The notes under the pieces: model-generated
What the model was told of the DNA's origin: nothing
Databases searched by the model: none
The model's input: only the letters and a program-made list of their open reading frames with translations
Origin: Mycobacterium cookii
Lineage (GTDB): Bacteria; Actinomycetota; Actinomycetes; Mycobacteriales; Mycobacteriaceae
Length of the DNA stretch: 64,000 bases
Direction of reading: 5' to 3'
Assembly (NCBI RefSeq): GCF_010727945.1
Contig: NZ_AP022569.1
Coordinates: forward strand, 2,480,001 to 2,544,000
Made by a program: the position numbers and the translations under genes
Part shown: piece after piece, positions 40,371 through 48,832 of the stretch
Position numbering within the stretch: the stretch's first letter is position 1
How the letters are laid out: every line of letters starts with the position of its first letter

Positions 40371-41150
40371 ATGCGGGAACTCAAGATCGTCGGACTCGAT
40401 CTCGACGGCAAACACATCATCTGCGAGGGTGACGACCCCGCCGACAAGTTCGAGATCCGCGTCGACGACCGATTGCGTGCCGCATTGCGCGGCGACGGGG
40501 CCCGGGTGGCTCAAACTCACATCGACATCGAGGTCACCAACATGCTCAGCCCCAAGGAGATTCAGGCCCGCATCCGGTCGGGTGCGTCGGTTGAACAACT
40601 CGCGGAAGCCAACGGGGTGGACATCGCACGGGTGGAACGGTTCGCCCACCCGGTGCTGCTGGAGCGCGCGCGAGCGGCCGAGCTGGCAACCGCCGCGCAT
40701 CCGGTTCTCGCCGACGGCCCGGCAGTGCTGACGCTGCTGGAGACCGTGACGTCGTCACTGGTGGCGCGGGGCCTGAACCCGGACAACTGCAGCTGGGACG
40801 CCTGGCGCAACGAAGACGGGCGCTGGACCGTTCAGCTGGGCTGGAAGGCCGGTCGCTCCGACAACGTCGCGCACTTTCGCTTCTGCCCGGGCGCGCACGG
40901 CGGCACGGTCACTGCGGTCGACGACGCAGCCAGTGAGCTGATCGACCCGAACTTCGACCGTCCGCTGCGGCCCGTCGCCGCGGTCGCCCAACTCGACTTC
41001 GACGAGCCGGTGCCTGCGCCGCCGGAGCCCGCCGAGACTCCGGAGCCTGAACCCAAGGCCGAGCCGACGGCACGCGCCCGCCGTGGCAAGCCGGCCGTGC
41101 CGGCGTGGGAAGACGTGCTGCTGGGCGTTCGCTCCAGCGGGCAGCGCTAA
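40371..41150 (+). CDS. sepH: Septation protein SepH
   Basis: A 259-residue protein of the DUF3071/SepH family. The N-terminal 180 residues are conserved and contain a helix-turn-helix-like segment (LSPKEIQARIRSGASVEQLAEANGVDIARVERFA, about 59-92). The C-terminal part is a Pro/Glu-rich linker and a short basic tail. SepH stimulates FtsZ assembly during cell division in actinobacteria; it was first described in Streptomyces and shown to have a mycobacterial counterpart, which I take to be Rv0883c. A strong GAGGAGACATC ribosome site precedes the ATG. Confidence 0.9.
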   Translation: MRELKIVGLDLDGKHIICEGDDPADKFEIRVDDRLRAALRGDGARVAQTHIDIEVTNMLSPKEIQARIRSGASVEQLAEANGVDIARVERFAHPVLLERARAAELATAAHPVLADGPAVLTLLETVTSSLVARGLNPDNCSWDAWRNEDGRWTVQLGWKAGRSDNVAHFRFCPGAHGGTVTAVDDAASELIDPNFDRPLRPVAAVAQLDFDEPVPAPPEPAETPEPEPKAEPTARARRGKPAVPAWEDVLLGVRSSGQR

Positions 41151-41419
41151 CCCAGCAGCGTCATCGCCAGCAGGGCGAGCCACGCGCCCGTCACGCCCAC
41201 TCCCGCGCCGAGGACCAACCAGCGCAACACCGGTGTGTGCCGCCAGCCCCACAGCGTCGGCGCCAACCCGCCGGCCGCGACGAGATTCAACACGACGGCG
41301 AGCAACGGGTGCACCCGTATCAGCCCCAGACTCAGCACCCCAACGGCGACCGCAGTGACTGCGGCGACGAATCCGGCAACGGTCAAACCCGTTGCCCACG
41401 GCGTAGATTCGTCGGTCAC
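41147..41419 (-). CDS. DUF2537 membrane protein (Rv0882-like)
   Basis: A 90-residue protein with three hydrophobic segments (about residues 12-33, 38-55 and 65-88). It matches M. tuberculosis Rv0882 in size and position beside sepH. Stop overlaps the sepH stop by 4 bases. Function unknown. Confidence 0.82.
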   Translation of the reverse strand: MTDESTPWATGLTVAGFVAAVTAVAVGVLSLGLIRVHPLLAVVLNLVAAGGLAPTLWGWRHTPVLRWLVLGAGVGVTGAWLALLAMTLLG

Positions 41420-41432
41420 CGGCCGAGCCTAG

Positions 41433-41496
41433 CCCGACGACGATGCAGAGCGCGAAGCGCGATGAGGTGGGGGCACCTCCCGCTTGCGGGGGAAAA
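41433..41496. repeat. REP/MIRU-like interspersed element
   Basis: Starts CCCGACGACGATGCAGAG and contains the hairpins GAGCGCGAAGCGC and CCTCCCGCTTGCGGGGG. The 14-base core CCCGACGACGATGC also occurs, inverted, at 42852-42893, and the sequence resembles the MIRU-like unit at 55705. It sits between two minus-strand genes. Confidence 0.6.
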
Positions 41497-41514
41497 TCGG
41501 GCAATCAAGCCCGA
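41497..41514 (-). terminator. Hairpin at the end of the SpoU methyltransferase gene
   Basis: TCGGGC (41497-41502) and GCCCGA (41509-41514) with loop AATCAA; the loop includes the TGA stop of the methyltransferase gene. On the minus strand it is followed by a short TTTTCC run and the larger GC hairpin of the REP element, so it could end transcription. Confidence 0.45.
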
Positions 41515-42344
41515 GCGCGTTCATAGAACGCCAGCGCCGCAGCGGTGGCGACGTTCAGCGAGTCGGTGCCACGCGACATCGGGATGCGCACCCGTTGATC
41601 GCTCGCCTTCAGCGCGGCGTGGCTCAGACCCGGCCCTTCGGCACCGACCAGAATGGCGACCCGCTCACCGTGCGTCGCCGTCATCGCCGCCGGCAGGGTT
41701 GTCGCGCCGGGTGCGGGCGTCATCGCCAGCAATCGAAAGCCCATCTGCCGCAACGTATTCAAGTCTGCAGGCCAATCCGCGGCCCGCGCATACGGCACCA
41801 ACAGGGCGTGGCCCATCGAGACGCGCACCGCGCGCCGGTACAACGGGTCGGCGCAACCGCTGCCGAACACCACGGCGTCCACGTCGAGGCCGGCGGCGTT
41901 GCGGAAGATCGAGCCCAGGTTCTCGTGATCGTTGACTCCTTCGAGCACGGCAATGGTCCGGGCGTGTTCGGCCACCTGCTCGATGCTGCGCTCCGGTATC
42001 CGCCGCGCCGCGGCGAGCACTCCGCGGTTGAGATGAAAGCCGACGGCGGCCGCCATCACCTCGGCCGACGCCCGATAGTAGGGCGCCGGGTTGCCGGCCA
42101 GATCCGCTGCGAGTTCGGTCAATCTGCGGTCGGTGCCGAGGAATGCCAGCGGCGTGAACGGTGAGGCGAGCATCCGCTGCACCACCAACACGCCCTCGGC
42201 GATCACCAGGCCTTTGCCGCTGGGCAGGTCGGGCCGTCTGTCGATGCTGTTCAGGTCGCGGAAATTATCGAGCCGCACGTCGTCGGGATCAGTGATATCG
42301 CAGACGTGCACGCCGTCAACGCGATCAAAGTGGTTCGCGGTCAA
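41505..42344 (-). CDS. SpoU/TrmH-family RNA 2'-O-methyltransferase (Rv0881-like)
   Basis: A 279-residue protein with a substrate-binding N-terminal domain and a knotted SPOUT domain. Motif 1 is [15 protein letters not shown], motif 2 [11 protein letters not shown], motif 3 [22 protein letters not shown]. It methylates a ribose of rRNA or tRNA with S-adenosylmethionine. It resembles M. tuberculosis Rv0881. Its ATG overlaps the stop of the MarR gene, so it is translated with it. Confidence 0.9.
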   Translation of the reverse strand: MTANHFDRVDGVHVCDITDPDDVRLDNFRDLNSIDRRPDLPSGKGLVIAEGVLVVQRMLASPFTPLAFLGTDRRLTELAADLAGNPAPYYRASAEVMAAAVGFHLNRGVLAAARRIPERSIEQVAEHARTIAVLEGVNDHENLGSIFRNAAGLDVDAVVFGSGCADPLYRRAVRVSMGHALLVPYARAADWPADLNTLRQMGFRLLAMTPAPGATTLPAAMTATHGERVAILVGAEGPGLSHAALKASDQRVRIPMSRGTDSLNVATAAALAFYERARA

Positions 42345-42772
42345 GGGCTTTCGTCAACTAAGGCCAAGATCAGGTCGGCCGCCACGCGCAGCGTATCGCG
42401 GTCGGCGGCGCCCAGCGTCTCCAGCCGTTGCGCGAGCCACTCCTGGCTGGCCTGGCGTTCGGCCTCGAGCAACTCGGCGCCGGCCGCGGACACCGAAACC
42501 AGCACCTGCCTGCCGTCGTCGGGGTGCGCCACGCGGTCCACGAAACCCAGCTCGGCCAACGAAGCGATCACCCGCGTCATCGACGGCGGGCGGACGCGCT
42601 CCCTGATCGCCAGCGCGCCCGGCGTCATCGGGCCACAGTTCGCCAACGTGGCCATGGCGGACAGCTGCGACAACGACACCGGCGACTGTGGGCGGCGAAA
42701 CCGCAACTGCCGGGAAAGCCGCATGACCGCCAGCGACAGGTCACTGGCCAATCGGCTATCGCCATCGATCAC
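42341..42772 (-). CDS. MarR-family transcriptional regulator (Rv0880-like)
   Basis: A 143-residue winged-helix MarR protein. [36 protein letters not shown] is the DNA-recognition helix and wing. The GTG at 42772 gives the length and N-terminus of M. tuberculosis Rv0880 ([25 protein letters not shown]); the frame is open slightly further upstream. It is the first gene of an operon with the RNA methyltransferase. Confidence 0.9.
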   Translation of the reverse strand: MIDGDSRLASDLSLAVMRLSRQLRFRRPQSPVSLSQLSAMATLANCGPMTPGALAIRERVRPPSMTRVIASLAELGFVDRVAHPDDGRQVLVSVSAAGAELLEAERQASQEWLAQRLETLGAADRDTLRVAADLILALVDESP

Positions 42773-42838
42773 AGCGGAAACGCTACGACAGAACGCCCAC
42801 CCGCCTGCCATGAATCACGGAGTCGGGACTAACCGCGT

Positions 42839-42906
42839 TATCTTGAGTGCCCACTCCTCCTCCGGCCGCAAGCGGCCGGCATCGTCGTCGGGCTATCTTG
42901 AGTGCC
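42839..42906. repeat. REP-like insert flanked by 13-bp direct repeats
   Basis: TATCTTGAGTGCC occurs at 42839-42851 and again at 42894-42906. Between them are 42 bases with the hairpin CCGGCCGC-AA-GCGGCCGG and, inverted, the CCCGACGACGATGC core. The second copy is the -10 element (TATCTT) and 7-base spacer of the DUF2530 gene. This is the picture of an inserted element with a target-site duplication. Confidence 0.7.
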
Positions 42907-43170
42907 ATGTCCGACGAACCCACACCGCCGCGGTTGCCCGCTGTGCTGCTAGACCCGTGGCCGGTCATCGCCGTCGGGGCGCTGGCCTGGCTCATTGCCG
43001 CGGTGGCCACGTTCGCCGTACCGGCTCTAGCCGACTGGCGACCGATGACGCTGGCGGGGCTTGGGGTCGGCGTGCTGGGCACCACGATCTTTCTGTGGCA
43101 GCGTGATGCTGCCCGCCGGGGCGCGCGTGGCGCCCAAACGGGGCTGACGACTCATCGCAGTCCCGACTGA
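42907..43170 (+). CDS. DUF2530 membrane protein (Rv0879c-like)
   Basis: An 87-residue protein with two hydrophobic helices (about 17-40 and 45-64) and a basic Arg-rich C-terminus. It matches M. tuberculosis Rv0879c in size and position. The ATG directly follows TATCTTGAGTGCC, i.e. 7 bases after a -10 hexamer, indicating a leaderless message. Function unknown. Confidence 0.82.
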   Translation: MSDEPTPPRLPAVLLDPWPVIAVGALAWLIAAVATFAVPALADWRPMTLAGLGVGVLGTTIFLWQRDAARRGARGAQTGLTTHRSPD

Positions 43171-43187
43171 CCAGGAGGTACGCGTCG

Positions 43188-43643
43188 ATGGCAGCGCCGC
43201 TGTTGCAAGCTCAAGTGGATATCAATGCACCCGTCTCCAAGGTCTGGGCGCTGATCAGCGACTTCCGTCGGATGCCACAGTGGAGTCCGCAATGTCGACT
43301 GATGCGGCCACTGGGTCCAGTCCGGCAGGGCACCCGCACGCTCAACCTGAACCGGCGCAACCGGATGTTCTGGACGACGACGTCGACCGTCGTCGAGATG
43401 GTCCCGGAGGAGAAGCTGGCGTTCCGGGTCAACATGAACAACACCATCTGGAGCTACGAGCTGGAGCAAATCCCCGGCGGCACCAGGGTGATCGAGAGCC
43501 GGCACGCGGAGAACGGGGTCAAAGCGGTGTCCGACATGGCCGTGAATGCGCTTTTCGGCGGAACGGCCAGCTTCGAGCGCGAGCTCGTCGAGGGCATGAA
43601 CGCCTCGCTGGCCAGGATCAAGGCCGCCGCCGAAAGCGGCTAG
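43188..43643 (+). CDS. SRPBCC-family protein
   Basis: A 151-residue START/polyketide-cyclase-like protein (VDINAPVSKVWALISDFRRMPQWSPQC at the start, a helix at the C-terminus). The fold forms a hydrophobic pocket for lipids or polyketides. AGGAGGTACGCGTCG supplies the ribosome site. It is 17 bases from the DUF2530 gene, so probably co-transcribed. Specific role unknown. Confidence 0.85.
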   Translation: MAAPLLQAQVDINAPVSKVWALISDFRRMPQWSPQCRLMRPLGPVRQGTRTLNLNRRNRMFWTTTSTVVEMVPEEKLAFRVNMNNTIWSYELEQIPGGTRVIESRHAENGVKAVSDMAVNALFGGTASFERELVEGMNASLARIKAAAESG

Positions 43644-44449
43644 CTCGGCTCGGCGGGTGGTTCGCTGACCTCGAGGACGCCGTCGTCGTACGGGTCGTAC
43701 ATCGGCGAGCCGCTACCAGCTGGAGCGGGGGTGTCGGAGTGCGCTCCGCAGCCGTACTCGAAGTCGACGACATGCCCATCGGCCGACAGCTCGTTGCCGC
43801 ACACCCCGAACATCGTTCCCAGCGAACCGGCGAGCGGCAGGAAGAATCCGCAGTCACGGCATATCCGTTTGGTGGACTGCGCCATCTGCGCACGCGGCCC
43901 GTACTCGCTGTCGTGCCAGCGCTGAGCCGCCTCGGTGCGACCCCACGCACTCATTACCTGACGCCTGCCGAGCCCGATCTCGGCGGCCGTCTCGTCGACT
44001 TGCGGGTCGCCGGAGGCCATGAACCCGGGCACCAGCCGCGGGTCATCCGGCGACGGCGACAGCAGATCGCCCGGGCTCAAGTCGCCGGGCCGGACCCGCT
44101 GATCCCACGGCACCCATTCCGGCGCCAGCAGCGACGTCGGCCCCGGGACCAGCACCACTTCGCTGACCGTTGCGTGATCGGTGCCGGGGTAGCCGGCCAC
44201 CACGACCGCCCACTGCCAGCCCTGGTAACCGGGCAGGTTGGCCAGGAAACGATGGGTGGCGCTGGCCGAGTCCTCGTAACCCACGCCGAGGTAGTCGCCT
44301 ACCGTGTCGTCGCCGCTGAACTCGGCGATGGCCGCCCGGGCCAGTTCGGCCGAACCGGTCAAGACCGTCGCCAACTCGGGCGACCACTCCTCGGTGGTCG
44401 CCGGTCCCGCTCCTGCGGGCGATCCGGTCACATCGTCCGTTGTTTCCAT
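43640..44449 (-). CDS. DUF3027 protein (Rv0877-like)
   Basis: A 269-residue soluble protein of the DUF3027 family with a central cysteine module (ICRDCGFFLPLAGSLGTMFGVCGNELSADGHVVDFEYGCGAHS), probably a zinc-binding site with four cysteines. It matches M. tuberculosis Rv0877 by position. The ATG at 44449 (METTDDVTG) was chosen over a longer frame that runs into the neighbouring gene's promoter. Function unknown. Confidence 0.83.
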   Translation of the reverse strand: METTDDVTGSPAGAGPATTEEWSPELATVLTGSAELARAAIAEFSGDDTVGDYLGVGYEDSASATHRFLANLPGYQGWQWAVVVAGYPGTDHATVSEVVLVPGPTSLLAPEWVPWDQRVRPGDLSPGDLLSPSPDDPRLVPGFMASGDPQVDETAAEIGLGRRQVMSAWGRTEAAQRWHDSEYGPRAQMAQSTKRICRDCGFFLPLAGSLGTMFGVCGNELSADGHVVDFEYGCGAHSDTPAPAGSGSPMYDPYDDGVLEVSEPPAEPS

Positions 44450-44525
44450 TGGCCCCCAATTCTGCCGTACATCCATGTCGCACGGCCACACCGGTCGCCT
44501 ACGCAACGCCGCGGCCCGCGTGGGT

Positions 44526-44531
44526 GACAAT
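44526..44531 (+). promoter_or_regulatory. Putative -10 element
   Basis: GACAAT ends 6 bases before the ATG at 44538, the start chosen for the transporter gene. Confidence 0.35.
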
Positions 44532-44537
44532 CGATAC

Positions 44538-46274
44538 ATGTCTGGACGGCGCCGCGATCACCCGGATGCGGGCCGACCGCCGGCCCGTGGCCGTACCCCA
44601 GCAGGCGAGCACCCGGGCATGGCCAACTATCCGACCGACGACGCGGATTACCGCCGCCGCCCGCCGGATCCGCGCGAGCCTGATGGCGCGGCTCCTCCTC
44701 ATCGCGCTACGCGCTCTGCATCGTCGCCGCGCGAGCCCATGCCCAGCGCCAATCGATATCTGCCACCGCTGAACCGCGGTACCGAACCCGAGCGCCGCAC
44801 TGAGCCGCAGCGCTCCACCCAGGGCGGTGAACGCGTGACCGTGACCCGCGCCGCCGCCCAGCGCAGCCGCGAAATGGGTTCGCGAATGTACGACTTGGTC
44901 CAGCGCGCCGCCACCGCCGACGGCGCCGACAAGTCCGGCCTGACCGCCCTGACCTGGCCGGTGGTGGCCAACTTCGCCACCGACGCCGCGATGGCCGTCG
45001 CATTGGCCAACACGCTGTTCTTCGCCGCCGCCACCGGTGAGAGCAAGGACAAGGTTGCGCTGTACCTGCTGATCACCATCGCGCCGTTCGCGGTGATCGC
45101 GCCGCTGATCGGTCCGGCGCTCGACCGGCTGCAGCACGGCCGGCGGGTGGCGCTGGCCGCGTCGTTCGCGCTGCGCACGGTGCTAGCGGTGGTGCTGATC
45201 GCCAACTACGACGGCGCGACCGGCGGTTACCCATCCTGGGTGCTGTACCCATGTGCGCTCGCGATGATGGTGTTCTCGAAGTCGTTCAGCGTGCTGCGCA
45301 GCGCCGTCACCCCGCGGGTGATGCCGCCGACGATCGATCTGGTTCGGGTGAACTCGCGGTTGACGATGTTCGGTCTGCTGGGCGGCACCATTGTCGGCGG
45401 CGGCATCGCCAGCGGAATCGAGTACGCCTGCAACCACCTCTTGCAGTTGCCCGGCGCGCTGTTCGTGGTTGTCGCGGTCACCGTGGCGGGCGCGATGTTG
45501 TCCATGCACATTCCGCGCTGGGTCGAAGTGACGGCCGGTGAAGTTCCAGCCACGCTGCGATACCGCCAGGACAACCAGCGCCGCAGTTGGACCGAGGAGG
45601 TCCGCCGGGCGAGCGGTGCGCTTCGACAACCGTTGGGCCGCAACATCATCACCTCGTTGTGGGGCAACTGCACGATCAAGGTCATGGTCGGCTTTTTGTT
45701 CCTCTATCCGGCGTTCGTCGCGAAAGCTCATCAGGCCAGCGGCTGGGTGCAACTGGGGATGCTGGGTTTGATCGGTGCGGCCGCCGCCATCGGCAACTTC
45801 GCCGGCAACTTCGCCAGCGCGCGGCTGCGATTGGGCCGGCCGTCGGTGTTGGCGGTGCGCTGCACTCTGGCGGTCACCGGCATCGCGCTGGCCGCGGCGG
45901 TGGCCGGCAACTTGATGATGGCCGCCGTCGCGACACTGGTCACGTCGGGTTCGAGCGCGATCGCCAAGGCGGCGCTGGACGCGTCGCTGCAGGACGACCT
46001 GCCCGAGGAGTCGCGCGCGTCGGCGTTCGGACGTTCGGAGTCGACGTTGCAGTTGGCCTGGGTCCTCGGCGGCGCGCTGGGTGTCCTGCTCTACACCGAT
46101 TTGTGGGTCGGATTCAGCGTCGTCGGCTCGGTGCTGATTCTGGGTCTGGCGCAGACCGTGGTCAGCTTCCACGGCGACTCGCTGATCCCCGGCCTCGGCG
46201 GCAACCGGCCGGTGATGGTCGAGCAGGAGGGCGACGGCAGCAACCAGCGGACCGCGGCGGCACGACGAGACTGA
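44538..46274 (+). CDS. MFS-like multi-spanning membrane transporter (Rv0876c-like)
   Basis: A protein of about 578 residues. The first 130 residues are hydrophilic, rich in Arg and Pro, and probably cytoplasmic and disordered; about 10-12 hydrophobic helices follow, with a basic loop DRLQHGRR between helices 2 and 3 as in MFS proteins. It matches M. tuberculosis Rv0876c in position. An ATG at 44619 (MANYPTDD) would give about 551 residues, nearer to the remembered 548. Substrate unknown. Confidence 0.82.
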   Translation: MSGRRRDHPDAGRPPARGRTPAGEHPGMANYPTDDADYRRRPPDPREPDGAAPPHRATRSASSPREPMPSANRYLPPLNRGTEPERRTEPQRSTQGGERVTVTRAAAQRSREMGSRMYDLVQRAATADGADKSGLTALTWPVVANFATDAAMAVALANTLFFAAATGESKDKVALYLLITIAPFAVIAPLIGPALDRLQHGRRVALAASFALRTVLAVVLIANYDGATGGYPSWVLYPCALAMMVFSKSFSVLRSAVTPRVMPPTIDLVRVNSRLTMFGLLGGTIVGGGIASGIEYACNHLLQLPGALFVVVAVTVAGAMLSMHIPRWVEVTAGEVPATLRYRQDNQRRSWTEEVRRASGALRQPLGRNIITSLWGNCTIKVMVGFLFLYPAFVAKAHQASGWVQLGMLGLIGAAAAIGNFAGNFASARLRLGRPSVLAVRCTLAVTGIALAAAVAGNLMMAAVATLVTSGSSAIAKAALDASLQDDLPEESRASAFGRSESTLQLAWVLGGALGVLLYTDLWVGFSVVGSVLILGLAQTVVSFHGDSLIPGLGGNRPVMVEQEGDGSNQRTAAARRD

Positions 46275-46289
46275 CGCGAAATCGGAGAG

Positions 46290-46454
46290 CTAACGCGAAC
46301 TTTCGTCAGCGATATCGCCTTGAGTCTGCTGCGTGCCTGGCGCGTCCGGGTCATCGTGTTGGTGCTCCAGCTGATCCTGCTCCTCGCGCTGGTACTCGGT
46401 GACCTCCCTGGCGTCCTCGGGTATTGGAGCAGGGGTGTCGTCCGGCTGGTTCAC
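46290..46454 (-). CDS. Small acidic hydrophilic protein (54 aa)
   Basis: A GTG-started frame of 54 residues, rich in Glu, Asp and Gln (EVTEYQREEQDQLEHQHDD), with AGAGGAAG upstream at a suitable distance. It is tail to tail with the transporter gene. It may be a real small protein, disordered and of unknown role. It starts about 80 bases after the stop of the SnoaL-like gene on the same strand. Confidence 0.5.
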   Translation of the reverse strand: MNQPDDTPAPIPEDAREVTEYQREEQDQLEHQHDDPDAPGTQQTQGDIADESSR

Positions 46455-46532
46455 GCGAGATCTTCCTCTGAGCAGTTGGTTGTCAGCAGAATGTCCCCCA
46501 GCAGGCACTTCGAAACCTCGAGGAGGCCGGGG

Positions 46533-47078
46533 TCAAGACGTCGCCCGCGCCGCCACCAGTGGTCGGTCGTAGGACGGGTCCGTCGTGTCGCGAGTGCCGA
46601 ATCTGACCTGGGGCATCATCGCGATCACCTCGTCGGTGATCTGCGACTGCGATTCGGCGTTGAATTCGACCACGCAGACACGATGAGTGATGCCCCATCG
46701 ACCATCTCGACGCTCGAGTCGGTCGACGTAGCGGCCGCCGGAGATGGTGAGGTGATTGGCGGGTTCGCGGTCGGTGCCCACGAAGAGGTAGTAGGTCTCG
46801 GAATGGGCTGTGTCACCGTCGATGTCGACGCTGTGGTTGAGCAAATAATGCTGGTGACGGGTCTGGGTCTGATGATAGGCGAACGCCCAATCGATGAAAT
46901 CATCCACCAGGCCGACGAATCCGACGTGATCGTCGACCGCCCCGTCGTGGTAGGCCGATCGCAGCAGCTCGCGATCCTGCCTGTCGATACCCCGGGCGTA
47001 GCGCTGCAAGCAGTCGTGGATCTCCGCCCGGTCAGTCAAGTTCCTGACTTGCTCTTTCAACTGCTCGTCGTCACCCAT
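46533..47078 (-). CDS. SnoaL/NTF2-like protein
   Basis: A 181-residue cone-fold protein (DRAEIHDCLQRYARGIDRQDRELLRSAYHDGAVDDHVGF...), typical of the SnoaL_4 group found in aromatic and steroid degradation and polyketide pathways. His and Asp in the pocket are visible (YHDGAVDDH; RHQHYLLNH). The ATG at 47078 overlaps the nitroreductase stop (TGATG), so the two are co-translated. The reaction is unknown. Confidence 0.85.
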   Translation of the reverse strand: MGDDEQLKEQVRNLTDRAEIHDCLQRYARGIDRQDRELLRSAYHDGAVDDHVGFVGLVDDFIDWAFAYHQTQTRHQHYLLNHSVDIDGDTAHSETYYLFVGTDREPANHLTISGGRYVDRLERRDGRWGITHRVCVVEFNAESQSQITDEVIAMMPQVRFGTRDTTDPSYDRPLVAARATS

Positions 47079-47725
47079 CAGTGGTTGCCGCCTTTCCATC
47101 CGTCGATACCGATGACTTCGTCAATAGGTCGGCGTTGCGCGGGCTTGACCGCGCAACCCGGTTTCAGCTTCGCCACCGGCAGCAGGCAACCCTGGACGTA
47201 GCCTTGCGGGATACCGAGCAGATCGGCGACGGCCCGCTCGCGTTGCAGGTGAAGCGTTGTGATGCAGGTGCCGTACCCGCGGGTGCGCAACGCGAGCTGG
47301 AAATTCCACACCGCGGGGAATATCGAGCCGTAAAGCGTTGCCTGATAGAACGATTCGTCGCCGTCGGTGCGCGGGTAGGTGGGCTGGTAGCAAGGAATCA
47401 CCAGCACCGGAACCTCACCGAGGTGTTCCACCAGCCACTCCGTAGACGACATCAGGCGTGCTTCCGGGGACCCGGCTGGAAGAAATCCCGCGATCAGCTG
47501 CCCGCCGACTTTTTCCAGATAGGCCTCGCGGTAAAGGTCGGCGATTCGCGTGCGCAGCGACGGCTCTGCGATGACCAGCCACCGCCACGATTGCTGGTTT
47601 GATCCGTTGGGCGCTTGCAGTCCGACGCGCAGGCACTCGCTGATTGCGTCGAGATCCACCGGCGCCTCGAGGTCGAGCGATCTGCGGGCAGACCTTGTTG
47701 TGGTGAGCAAAGTGTCGACGTCCAC
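47078..47725 (-). CDS. Nitroreductase-family flavoprotein
   Basis: A 215-residue FMN-dependent nitroreductase-like protein (TTRSARRSLDLEAPVDLDAISECLRVGLQAPNGSNQQSWRW near the start, FMN-binding RSxR and QSW motifs; GTCITTLHLQRERAVADLLGIPQGY near the C-terminus). It probably reduces nitro groups, quinones or enones with NAD(P)H. Operon with the SnoaL-like gene. Its promoter faces that of the glutathionyl-hydroquinone-reductase-like gene. Confidence 0.88.
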   Translation of the reverse strand: MDVDTLLTTTRSARRSLDLEAPVDLDAISECLRVGLQAPNGSNQQSWRWLVIAEPSLRTRIADLYREAYLEKVGGQLIAGFLPAGSPEARLMSSTEWLVEHLGEVPVLVIPCYQPTYPRTDGDESFYQATLYGSIFPAVWNFQLALRTRGYGTCITTLHLQRERAVADLLGIPQGYVQGCLLPVAKLKPGCAVKPAQRRPIDEVIGIDGWKGGNH

Positions 47726-47745
47726 GGCGAGCCCTTTCTCCGTTG

Positions 47746-47759
47746 ACCAAATATTAGGT
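47746..47759. promoter_or_regulatory. Imperfect palindrome ACCAAATATTAGGT
   Basis: Twelve of 14 positions are symmetric around AATATT. It lies 21 bases from the nitroreductase start in the divergent spacer; a candidate operator for both genes. Confidence 0.35.
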
Positions 47760-47821
47760 TAGAACGCGATCCCGTAGATTCGCGGTGGACCGAACTCGAC
47801 GGATCAGGCACTGTCGGAGTC

Positions 47822-48826
47822 ATGGCGTCCTACGTTGCCGGTGCGGGCGAGTTCACCCGCGATACCGCTTACATCACCACCCGCATCACCGCAGACGGCC
47901 GTGACGGCTATTCGGTCGAGCCGGGCAGATATCGGCTGATCGTCGCCCGCGCCTGTCCGTGGGCCAATCGAGCGATCATCGTCCGACGACTGCTGGGCCT
48001 GGAAAGTGTTATCTCCATTGGCTTTTGCGGCCCGACTCACGACAAGCGCAGTTGGACATTCGACCTCGACCCCGGTGGCGTCGATCCGGTCCTCAAGATT
48101 CCCCGGCTGCAGGACGCGTATTTCAAACGCGTTCCCGACTACCCCAAGGGCATCACTGTGCCGGCAATCGTCGACGTGCCGACGGGTGCGGTGGTCACCA
48201 ACGACTTCAGCCAGATGACGCTGGACCTGTCGACGCAATGGACCGCCTACCATCGTCGCGGAGCTCCCCAGCTGTACCCCGAACCGCTGCGCGATGAGAT
48301 CGACGAGGTCAACAAGCGGATCTACACCGAGATCAACAACGGCGTATACCGGTGTGGCTTCGCTGGTTCACAGCAGGCCTACGACGCAGCGTTCGACCGG
48401 TTGTTCACAGCGCTTGACTGGGTCAGCAGCCGGCTGGAGACGCAGCGTTATCTCGTCGGCGAGACGATCACCGAAGCCGACGTCCGGTTGTTCACCACAC
48501 TGGCCCGCTTCGATCCCGTCTACCACGGCCACTTCAAATGCAATCGGTCCAAGCTCAGCGAGATGCCGGTGTTGTGGGCGTATGCACGCGACCTGTTTCA
48601 GACACCTGGGTTCGGCGACACCACCGACTTCGTCCAGATCAAACAGCACTACTACCTGGTGCATACCGACATCAACCCCACCGGGATCGTGCCCAAGGGG
48701 CCTGATCTCAGCACCTGGCTGACCTCGCACGGCCGGGACGCTCTCGGGGGCAAGCCTTTTGGCGAAGGAACACCACCTGGTCCGGTGGCCGACGGCGAGC
48801 GAGTGCCGACAGGCCACGGCGCATAG
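47822..48826 (+). CDS. Glutathionyl-hydroquinone reductase-like (Xi-class GST) protein
   Basis: A 334-residue Xi-class glutathione transferase. The catalytic CPWANR motif has Cys45; the C-terminal all-helical GST domain is clear (ETITEADVRLFTTLARFDPVYHGHFKCN). Glutathione transferases of this class reduce S-thiolated hydroquinones. Mycobacteria use mycothiol rather than glutathione, so the thiol donor is probably mycothiol, an inference. It is divergent from the nitroreductase, and the two could act together in quinone detoxification. Confidence 0.9.
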   Translation: MASYVAGAGEFTRDTAYITTRITADGRDGYSVEPGRYRLIVARACPWANRAIIVRRLLGLESVISIGFCGPTHDKRSWTFDLDPGGVDPVLKIPRLQDAYFKRVPDYPKGITVPAIVDVPTGAVVTNDFSQMTLDLSTQWTAYHRRGAPQLYPEPLRDEIDEVNKRIYTEINNGVYRCGFAGSQQAYDAAFDRLFTALDWVSSRLETQRYLVGETITEADVRLFTTLARFDPVYHGHFKCNRSKLSEMPVLWAYARDLFQTPGFGDTTDFVQIKQHYYLVHTDINPTGIVPKGPDLSTWLTSHGRDALGGKPFGEGTPPGPVADGERVPTGHGA

Positions 48827-48832
48827 CGCCTG

